Assembly (NCBI GenBank): GCA_964462535.1
Contig: CAYWXV010000124.1
Coordinates: 1 to 5,098 of the forward strand
Reading direction: 5' to 3'
DNA length: 5,098 nucleotides
Origin: CAYWXV01 sp964462535
Lineage (GTDB): Bacteria > Bacteroidota > Ignavibacteria > OLB7
A program made the translations under genes and the position numbers. Under the pieces are notes generated by a model. That model did no database searches and was not told the origin of the DNA. It saw nothing but the letters and a program-made list of their open reading frames with translations. Shown here one piece after another: positions 1 through 5,098 of this stretch. Position 1 is the first letter of the stretch. The number at the start of each line of letters is the position of its first letter.

Positions 1-1235
1 GGAACGGATGTCGTCGGAAAACTCAGGTTCGTCGCGGCTGGTATCAACTGTCCCCGGATCTCACCTCGGGGGAAGAGGGGCGTGTGGAAGTTCATGTAGG
101 CCCCGTTTGAAAGAAACACGGCCAACGTGTCGTCCGAGACATATCGTGACGCCCCACCCAACACACCCCATGTGGACGTGCTTGGTACTGGCGTCATCGG
201 ATGGAACACCGGACCCTCCTGACCAATGGGGCTTATGTGGACATGGGCCATCGACGGTGAGGACGTCGTCCCGTTCACAATTGCGCTCCCACCCAGGTAA
301 TTGCCAAATACCGTTAGCGCAATGGCCGCAAATCCAGTACCGGCCCCATTCGAGCTATCGGCATGACCGGGAACGGAATTGGCGGGGTCAAGAGCGGCAG
401 TGAAGATGTGCGCCGGAATTATCTGCCCCCGAATTTCTCCCGTCGGATTTCTAGCGGTATGGAAATTCACGTAGACAAAACCGCTGATAACGTGCTCGTA
501 CGTCGTGTCATCCAACTGCCATGAACCTGTGGCGATATTACTGTTGGGAAGAACCTCAATAGTCTTGATAGGAGGCCCTTCTTCGGTAACCGGGGCCAGG
601 TGAAAGTGAGCTGCGGCCACCGGTCCGGATAAATCGCGCCACCTGAACCAGTAGTAGAGAACCTTCGTCGCCTGATCGATGTGAATGTACGATTCGCCGT
701 ATCCGAGCGTGTCCAGAACCGAATGAGGCTCCTGCCGGGACGTAATACCGGGAGTAAGCGCATTTGGAACAGGTATAATCTGCGAGCGAATATGTCCGTT
801 CGGATGATCAACTGTGAAGACATTCACATGGAGAAATCCGGCGAGCAATGAGTCGACCTGTCCCTGCGACATCCCCCACTGCCCGGAGACGGTCATGGTA
901 GTGTCGGTCAGATCCGGAAGGGCGTACACCAGATTCCCCTCCTGCCCGTATCCTCCCCTGTAAATACCGGCGGACATTATGTTCGATAGACCTCCGACCG
1001 TCAGACGATAACGCATCATCCTATTCCCGACGTTAACGCGGGCGAAGAACAGCCCGCGCGCCGTATCCGTCACGACCTCCACCTCGTCGTCCCCACGTAG
1101 ATCGCCAAAATGGGTCGCCGCAAAGGACTCCGTTCCCTGCTGCGACCAGGCACGATCGGGTCCGACTACGGCAGCGATGAGGCTTGCAAGCACTAAGAAG
1201 GTCACGGGTAGGCAATTGCGAATATCTCTGGTCAT
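1..1235 (-). CDS. Secreted protein with three tandem CHRD domains, 3' end cut by the window edge
   Basis: This reads open for 411 codons from ATG at 1235 to the left edge with no stop, so the C-terminus is missing. Residues 1-31 look like a Sec signal peptide: a basic start, a hydrophobic stretch near residues 12-24 and a likely AWS|Q cleavage site. Three repeats of about 120 residues follow, ending near residues 155, 274 and 399. Each closes with a version of the CHRD ending: NGHIRSQIIP, TGEIRGQIIP and RGEIRGQLIP. Repeats 2 and 3 also share AHFHLAP or AHVHISP followed by EEGP or QEGP, and VNFHT or MNFHT before the ending. Repeat 1 is degenerate (AGIYRGG, VNVFT). CHRD domains are known from chordin and from many secreted bacterial proteins, where their role is unknown. 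After repeat 3 a Ser/Thr/Pro-rich stretch begins, probably a linker to a C-terminal sorting domain outside the window; that is inference. The gene starts 5 bases after the GNAT-nitrilase stop, with AGGAG 8 bases before the ATG. Confidence 0.9.
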   Translation of the reverse strand, partial: MTRDIRNCLPVTFLVLASLIAAVVGPDRAWSQQGTESFAATHFGDLRGDDEVEVVTDTARGLFFARVNVGNRMMRYRLTVGGLSNIMSAGIYRGGYGQEGNLVYALPDLTDTTMTVSGQWGMSQGQVDSLLAGFLHVNVFTVDHPNGHIRSQIIPVPNALTPGITSRQEPHSVLDTLGYGESYIHIDQATKVLYYWFRWRDLSGPVAAAHFHLAPVTEEGPPIKTIEVLPNSNIATGSWQLDDTTYEHVISGFVYVNFHTARNPTGEIRGQIIPAHIFTAALDPANSVPGHADSSNGAGTGFAAIALTVFGNYLGGSAIVNGTTSSPSMAHVHISPIGQEGPVFHPMTPVPSTSTWGVLGGASRYVSDDTLAVFLSNGAYMNFHTPLFPRGEIRGQLIPAATNLSFPTTSV

Positions 1236-1240
1236 ATTCT

Positions 1241-2836
1241 CTACTCCTGGTGATGTGAGTGGGCAACTCCGTCTGCGGACATGCCTTCATCCAAGGTCAC
1301 CGATCTCTCATGAAGCTTCACCTCGTAAAGGTCGGTCCGGCGATCTCTCCAGTTCATTACGCTGCCACTCTGGCGCCCCTTCCTGAGAAGTTCGAGGTCG
1401 ACATCGCTGATGATGACAGTCTCAATATTTGGAGTCGACTCTGAGGCTATTCCGTCGCGCGAGAATCCGAAGTCGGAAGGCGTGAAGATCCCGGCCTGGG
1501 CGTATTGAATATCCATGTTATCCACGAACGGGAGATTGCCAACAGTTCCCGCCAGCGCCACATAGATCTGGTTTTCGATACATCTGGCCTGGGCGCAATA
1601 CCTCACTCGGAGGTAACCGTGTCTTTCATCCGTGCAGAATGGTACGAAGATGATGTTTGCCCCTTTCTCGGTGAGGATACGGCTGACTTCGGGGAACTCG
1701 ATATCGTAGCAAATCTGAATCGCGACCTTTCCCTTGTCAGTATCGAACACTTCAATGGCATCCCCCGGCTCCACCCCCCACCAACGACGTTCGCTCGGGG
1801 TGATGTGCAGCTTCGGCTGTCGTGTGATCTCCCCATTCCGTTTGAAGAGATACGCATTGTTGAAGAGACGATCGTTCTCCAGCACGAAATGTGATCCGGC
1901 AATAATATTGACATTGTAGCGGATCGCCATTTTGGAAAAGAGTTCAAGATAGTCCGGGGTGTATTCGGCAAGCCGCCGAACGGCCGCGTGGGGCGTCTCC
2001 GCCTTGACAAAGGATAGAAGCTGGAGCGTGAAAATCTCCGGAAAGAGTACGAAGTCGGCGCGATATCCCGACGCGACGTCAATGAAATACTCGCACTGTT
2101 GAGCAAACTCCTCAAAACTGCCGATCCTGCGCATCTGGTACTGGACCGCGCAGATGCGGACTGGGCGGGACACAACGTACTTCTTGTTTGGGTCCGGATG
2201 ATAGTCCAGATTTGTCCATTCAAGCAGTGTAGCATATCCGGACGACTCCACATCTGACTCCAGATACGATGTGATAAGTCGCTTGAGTGTAAATCCGTTG
2301 GTCAGCTGGACAGACAACACTGTGTCGTAGAGCTGCCCCGTAACCACGCGATCGACGTATTCGCGGGCCGATAGCTGATTGGAGTACTCGGCATAACCCG
2401 GAATTCTTCCGCCAATCACGATCCGCATCAGATTCAAGTCGCGCGCGAGAGTCTTTCGTGCGTTGTAGAGGCGACGGGCCAACTTCATTCCGCGGTAGTC
2501 TGGATCGACCATGATCTCGATCCCATACAACGTGTCCCCGTCCAGTGTATGATTGCGAATGTACCCCCCATCCGAGACCTCACCCCAACTGTGACGCTCG
2601 CTGTATAGATCAAAATCAATCACAAGACTACTCGACGAAGCGACTACGCGCTTGTCGATCTCTATGCAGATCTGTCCTTCAGGAAACATCCTCAACTGAC
2701 TCTCCATCTGCTCCCGGCTCCAAGGTTTCATTCCCGGAAAACAGCGAAGCTGCAACTGGACTATCTGGTCGTAGTCCTCCGGACGTATTCCACGGACTAC
2801 GATGTTCGATTCGAAGTCGGCAAGATTCAGTGGCAT
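1241..2836 (-). CDS. Two-domain GNAT N-acetyltransferase / carbon-nitrogen hydrolase (RimI-fused nitrilase class)
   Basis: The 531-residue protein has no signal peptide and is probably cytoplasmic. Residues about 13-190 are a GNAT acetyltransferase domain: IRPEDYDQI at the start and the acetyl-CoA loop region GIEIMVDPDYRGMKLARRL at 106-122. Residues about 225-490 are a nitrilase-superfamily (CN hydrolase) domain with the complete Glu-Lys-Cys triad: E267 in LFPE, K342 in PKLHITPSE and C376 in ICYDIEFPE. The order and length match the nitrilase class with an N-terminal RimI-like domain, seen for example in Bacillus YhcX at a little over 500 residues. The nitrilase half should hydrolyse a C-N bond such as an amide, and the GNAT half should transfer an acyl group from acyl-CoA; substrates for this class are not established to my knowledge. 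The start is ATG 2836: an in-frame TGA lies two codons upstream. There is no clear Shine-Dalgarno site. The last 20 or so residues (after about 510) are a His-rich tail beyond the domain. Confidence 0.95.
   Translation of the reverse strand: MPLNLADFESNIVVRGIRPEDYDQIVQLQLRCFPGMKPWSREQMESQLRMFPEGQICIEIDKRVVASSSSLVIDFDLYSERHSWGEVSDGGYIRNHTLDGDTLYGIEIMVDPDYRGMKLARRLYNARKTLARDLNLMRIVIGGRIPGYAEYSNQLSAREYVDRVVTGQLYDTVLSVQLTNGFTLKRLITSYLESDVESSGYATLLEWTNLDYHPDPNKKYVVSRPVRICAVQYQMRRIGSFEEFAQQCEYFIDVASGYRADFVLFPEIFTLQLLSFVKAETPHAAVRRLAEYTPDYLELFSKMAIRYNVNIIAGSHFVLENDRLFNNAYLFKRNGEITRQPKLHITPSERRWWGVEPGDAIEVFDTDKGKVAIQICYDIEFPEVSRILTEKGANIIFVPFCTDERHGYLRVRYCAQARCIENQIYVALAGTVGNLPFVDNMDIQYAQAGIFTPSDFGFSRDGIASESTPNIETVIISDVDLELLRKGRQSGSVMNWRDRRTDLYEVKLHERSVTLDEGMSADGVAHSHHQE
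1244..1248 (-). promoter_or_regulatory. Shine-Dalgarno site of the CHRD gene, inside the end of the upstream gene
   Basis: AGGAG on the minus strand lies 8 bases before the ATG at 1235. It is formed by the last two sense codons (CAG GAG) of the GNAT-nitrilase gene, directly before its TAG stop. Ribosomes ending the upstream gene therefore stop next to the start of the CHRD gene, which suggests translational coupling. The site fixes the CHRD start codon. Confidence 0.8.
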
Positions 2837-2883
2837 TGTTCAACGCTCGTGTGATATCCAATGCAGGCTAACCGGCCTCCTCT

Positions 2884-2936
2884 CCACGTTACCCTTCCGG
2901 GATCCAGTCGGTCGGTAAGTTGAGTGGTAAACGTGG
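2884..2936. repeat. Inverted repeat in the gap before the GNAT-nitrilase gene
   Basis: CCACGTTACC at 2884-2893 pairs with GGTAAACGTGG at 2926-2936, a 10-bp stem with one bulged A and a loop of about 32 bases. In the transcript it would fold 43-100 bases after the end-to-start gap midpoint region, upstream of ATG 2836. No T-run follows it in the direction of transcription, so it does not look like an intrinsic terminator of the dioxygenase gene. It could be an RNA hairpin in the leader, a protein-binding site or chance. The remainder of the gap, 2837-2955, shows no promoter that I can defend. Confidence 0.4.
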
Positions 2937-2955
2937 CCATGTACACTATTGGGCG

Positions 2956-3882
2956 TTACATGACGGTCACGACGCGTGTCAGACTCTCCCCGTCAACAAG
3001 CAGGCGCAGAAGATAGGTTCCGCCTGGAATGCGATTCCCCTTGTCGTCGAGCAAGTCCCACGTGACGGCGTGGGCACCTGAATCGGCGACACCTCGATCC
3101 AGTAGACGAACTCGCGAGCCCCGCATATCGAAAATCGCCAGCTCAACATGTGTTCGTCTATGAAGATGGAACGGAACAATGGTTGATGACGTTGCCGGGT
3201 TGGGATGATTCTGTCTGAGCCAGAGTCCCGATATCCCGCGGACGTCATCTACATCCGCCGGAGGAGTGATGTTCAGCACTAGATCGAATACGCCGTGGAG
3301 CCCCTGTGCGTTCGAGGTGAGTGGAATGATCCTTGCTGCCGCCCCCGGATCGTTCGACCCCAGGTCGAGTTCGTTGTACGGATCGCCCTCGAAGTAGAGC
3401 TGCGTGATCAGGTACTCCGTCCCAGCATCGTTCGTCGCCTTCAGATGGATGTGACTCGGTCGATACTGCGCGCCGTTCAGATAGCGTCCCGGCTTGATGG
3501 TCTCGAACGCGAATGCCCCCGACTCGTTGCTTCGCAGCTTGGTCCGGAGCTTGTATTCCCCTGCGGTCGTGGAGCTGTATGCACCTGAATCGTCGGCATG
3601 CCAGACGTCTATGATGATGTCGCGCAGCGGTGTTATGCAATCGTTTGCGTAGACGACACCGGTGACGAAGAGACGTTCCCCTGGCTCGGACACGTCCGCC
3701 ATTACCTGGCGGTATGGCGCACCCTCGCGGAAGTAGGGACCAAGACCATAGTAGTCTCGCGTCGTAGGTGTGCAAGCTTCGTCGTTCGCTAGTAGCAGAT
3801 TGGGTGGCACGGCAAGGAGTGACGCCGACAGCAGTACGCGGCGTATGAAGGCCCGACGATCCTCGTGGTGCGAATCGCTCAT
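2956..3882 (-). CDS. Exported intradiol ring-cleavage dioxygenase-like protein with T9SS-type C-terminal sorting domain
   Basis: With the start at ATG 3882 the protein has 308 residues. Residues 9-15 read RRAFIRR and are followed by a hydrophobic stretch to about residue 32, which resembles a twin-arginine (Tat) signal. Residues about 40-205 match the catalytic core of intradiol dioxygenases, non-haem Fe(III) enzymes that open catechol rings between the two hydroxyls. All four expected iron ligands are visible: Y102 in DVWHADDSGAY, Y134 in IKPGRY, and H144 and H146 in RPSHIHL, with the family's active-site Arg at R141. Residues about 217-308 form a C-terminal sorting domain with NHPNPATSST, the FDMRGSRVR strand, TWDLLDDKGNRIPGGTY and a short ending. 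Such domains target proteins to T9SS in FCB bacteria. The substrate is unknown; exported single-domain relatives are often labelled only as dioxygenase-like. A GTG at 3954 would lengthen the protein by 24 residues but lacks the good ribosome site that precedes 3882. The gene lies 75 bases after the lectin-OmpA gene. Confidence 0.92.
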   Translation of the reverse strand: MSDSHHEDRRAFIRRVLLSASLLAVPPNLLLANDEACTPTTRDYYGLGPYFREGAPYRQVMADVSEPGERLFVTGVVYANDCITPLRDIIIDVWHADDSGAYSSTTAGEYKLRTKLRSNESGAFAFETIKPGRYLNGAQYRPSHIHLKATNDAGTEYLITQLYFEGDPYNELDLGSNDPGAAARIIPLTSNAQGLHGVFDLVLNITPPADVDDVRGISGLWLRQNHPNPATSSTIVPFHLHRRTHVELAIFDMRGSRVRLLDRGVADSGAHAVTWDLLDDKGNRIPGGTYLLRLLVDGESLTRVVTVM

Positions 3883-3890
3883 AATCTGTT

Positions 3891-3895
3891 CTCCT
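3891..3895 (-). promoter_or_regulatory. Shine-Dalgarno site that decides the dioxygenase start
   Basis: AGGAG on the minus strand stands 8 bases before ATG 3882, the same motif and spacing as at the CHRD gene. It supports the 308-residue product, with the signal peptide directly at its N-terminus, over the longer version from GTG 3954. The rest of the 75-base gap (3883-3957) holds no convincing terminator or promoter. Confidence 0.75.
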
Positions 3896-3957
3896 GTTTG
3901 GTGAGGGGAGGTGAAAGTACGGAAATCAGCATACGGAGGTAAGCCAATCAACACACG

Positions 3958-5055
3958 TCAGCGCCGCCGCACCGATCCGGTGGGAACTGCCTCGCGAGTG
4001 TCACTCCACAACCGCACTTCAACGCGACGATTCAGCGCCCTTCCCTCCTCGGTCGCGTTGTCGGCGATTGGCCGTGTCTCTCCGAAGCCACGCGCCGTCA
4101 GGCGGCCTCGCAACACTCCCCGTTCCGCGAGCCACGCGCACACAGACTCCGCTCGTGCTGTCGACAACTGCATGTTGTGCTCGTCATCACCGTTGGAATC
4201 GGTGTGCCCGGCCACCTCGGCTTGAATAGTGGAATCTGCCTGGATAAGGTTGAGCAGTCGTGTCAGGTCGGGTGTAGACTGCTCCTTCAATGTGGCGCGG
4301 TCGTTGTCGAAAAGGATGTTCCGCAGCGTCAGGCTGACCGTGCACGAGATATCGAGTAAATCGAATTGCGCCCACGATTGACCCGTGGCCGAGGTAAAAC
4401 CCATCCAGCATTTCCCGTCCGTTAACTGGATCAGAGAATCAATGCGGACAAAAGCCGTGACGGCCGGATTCTGGAGATCATCGATAAAGACCTCCAGCCT
4501 CCCTGGTTTGTAGAGAATGCGAGCGGTGTGCCTGGCGCCGTTCGCCAGTCGTGGAATATTCTTCGACCACCCTAGCGACGTTCTGTGATCCGCCGAGTTC
4601 GGTTCCTCTCCCTGCGAATGAACGCTGACGTGATTGTCGTTCGGCTCGGGATTCTTGTCCCCATTGTTGTCGTACGTGTCGAATTCGACCGCAAGGCTGT
4701 TCCGGATTCCCTCGTACCCGATACCCCCGCCTTTCCCACCCTCACGTGTGGACGAATTCTGTAGAACAAATGCTATTCCGTCGGCGCCAACGGGGAGCTT
4801 GTAGTTCGATCCGGGTTTTGTTATCTGAAACGAGAATGTAACATCGAACCCGTCCGAGATACTCTGTTGTGTCGTAAACCAGGCAGACCCGCTTTGACCA
4901 GATCGCGCGGGAACGAGTCTGATGCGCCCATCCTCGAGCCTTGCCGCTCCGTTAAGCGCCAGGTCATTGACAGAGGTGAAGCTCTTGCGTGAGAATTGTG
5001 CGAATGACGGGGCGGAGAGGAGGAGGAGTACGAGGAGAAGCGTGGCCGTTCTCAT
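3958..5055 (-). CDS. Secreted L-type lectin / OmpA peptidoglycan-binding fusion protein
   Basis: The 365-residue protein begins with a clear Sec signal peptide (residues 1-19, Leu-rich, likely cut at SFA|Q). No lipobox Cys is present, so it is not a Pal-type lipoprotein. Residues about 22-238 are a legume-type (L-type) lectin domain. ADGIAFVLQ at 91-99 carries the sugar-site Asp (D92), and AVEFDTYDN at 122-130 mirrors the metal loop of concanavalin A, with E124, D126, Y128, N130, then D140 and H142 as likely Mn/Ca ligands. MGFTSATG at 218-225 is the typical late-strand motif. Residues about 242-350 are an OmpA C-terminal domain: ILFDNDRATL, AGHTDSNGD with D286, LSTARAESV with R301, ARGFGETRPI and NRRVEVRL. 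D286 and R301 are 15 residues apart, as are the peptidoglycan-binding Asp and Arg of Escherichia coli OmpA. The product should sit in the periplasm or outer membrane, bind peptidoglycan and bind a glycan. There is no beta-barrel. An in-frame TGA 12 codons upstream and no other start between them fix ATG 5055. No Shine-Dalgarno site is seen. Confidence 0.93.
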   Translation of the reverse strand: MRTATLLLVLLLLSAPSFAQFSRKSFTSVNDLALNGAARLEDGRIRLVPARSGQSGSAWFTTQQSISDGFDVTFSFQITKPGSNYKLPVGADGIAFVLQNSSTREGGKGGGIGYEGIRNSLAVEFDTYDNNGDKNPEPNDNHVSVHSQGEEPNSADHRTSLGWSKNIPRLANGARHTARILYKPGRLEVFIDDLQNPAVTAFVRIDSLIQLTDGKCWMGFTSATGQSWAQFDLLDISCTVSLTLRNILFDNDRATLKEQSTPDLTRLLNLIQADSTIQAEVAGHTDSNGDDEHNMQLSTARAESVCAWLAERGVLRGRLTARGFGETRPIADNATEEGRALNRRVEVRLWSDTREAVPTGSVRRR

Positions 5056-5098
5056 GAGTAGTCCGGGTTGTGAGAGAAGTAGGTTTGCTCACGCGGAG

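Noticed and set aside
8..403. 131-residue plus-strand open frame opposite the CHRD gene
   Set aside because: The minus strand reads as clear CHRD repeats over the same bases; the plus-strand product is low-complexity Ser/Pro/Arg with no motif.
1505..1894. 129-residue plus-strand open frame opposite the nitrilase domain
   Set aside because: It mirrors the conserved nitrilase catalytic region on the other strand and shows no domain of its own.
1603..2253. 216-residue minus-strand open frame inside the GNAT-nitrilase gene
   Set aside because: It lies wholly inside the well-supported 531-codon gene in another frame, its protein is Arg/Ser-rich with no recognisable motif, and it has no supported start.
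2884..2936. Intrinsic terminator after the dioxygenase gene
   Set aside because: The inverted repeat has a loop of about 32 bases and no T-run after it in the direction of transcription.
3245..3775. 176-residue minus-strand open frame inside the dioxygenase gene
   Set aside because: It is a frame shadow of the dioxygenase, rich in Arg, Gly and His, with no domain; the overlapping frame carries the full iron site.
3883..3954. 24-residue N-terminal extension of the dioxygenase from GTG 3954
   Set aside because: It would place the export signal internally and lacks a good ribosome site, while ATG 3882 has AGGAG at 8 bases.

Overview
The window carries four protein genes, all on the minus strand and packed head to tail, so the biological reading order runs from the right end to the left end. 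Two features suggest the FCB group of bacteria (Bacteroidota, Chlorobiota, Ignavibacteriota and relatives such as Kapabacteria). One is a C-terminal type IX secretion (T9SS)-like sorting domain with the NHPNPATSST signature and a FlgD-like ending. The other is the abundance of secreted beta-domain proteins (CHRD repeats, L-type lectin). The DNA looks moderately GC-rich, by eye in the mid-50s percent. The lineage is inferred from domain style only; there is no rRNA or marker gene.

Layout in transcription order: (1) 5055-3958, a secreted protein joining an L-type (legume-like) lectin domain to an OmpA-type peptidoglycan-binding domain. (2) 3882-2956, an intradiol ring-cleavage dioxygenase homologue with all four iron ligands, a Tat-like signal and a C-terminal T9SS-like sorting domain. 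(3) 2836-1241, a cytoplasmic two-domain enzyme with an N-terminal GNAT acetyltransferase and a C-terminal nitrilase-superfamily amidase, matching the RimI-fused nitrilase class. (4) 1235 to the left edge, a secreted protein with three tandem CHRD domains whose 3' end is outside the window. Gaps are 75, 119 and 5 bases. The last pair is very likely translationally coupled, because the ribosome binding site of gene 4 lies in the last codons of gene 3. No gene-free stretch exceeds 119 bases. No tRNA, rRNA, CRISPR array, insertion sequence or origin was seen.

How the genes work together is uncertain. Three of the four products are predicted to leave the cytoplasm (a sugar-binding peptidoglycan-anchored protein, a surface or secreted dioxygenase-like enzyme and a CHRD protein); the GNAT-nitrilase is the only cytoplasmic one. 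This could be an envelope or extracellular-matter module, but co-orientation alone does not prove a pathway. I see no defence, mobile or otherwise clearly new system. The most unusual items are the Tat-plus-T9SS dioxygenase and the lectin-OmpA fusion.
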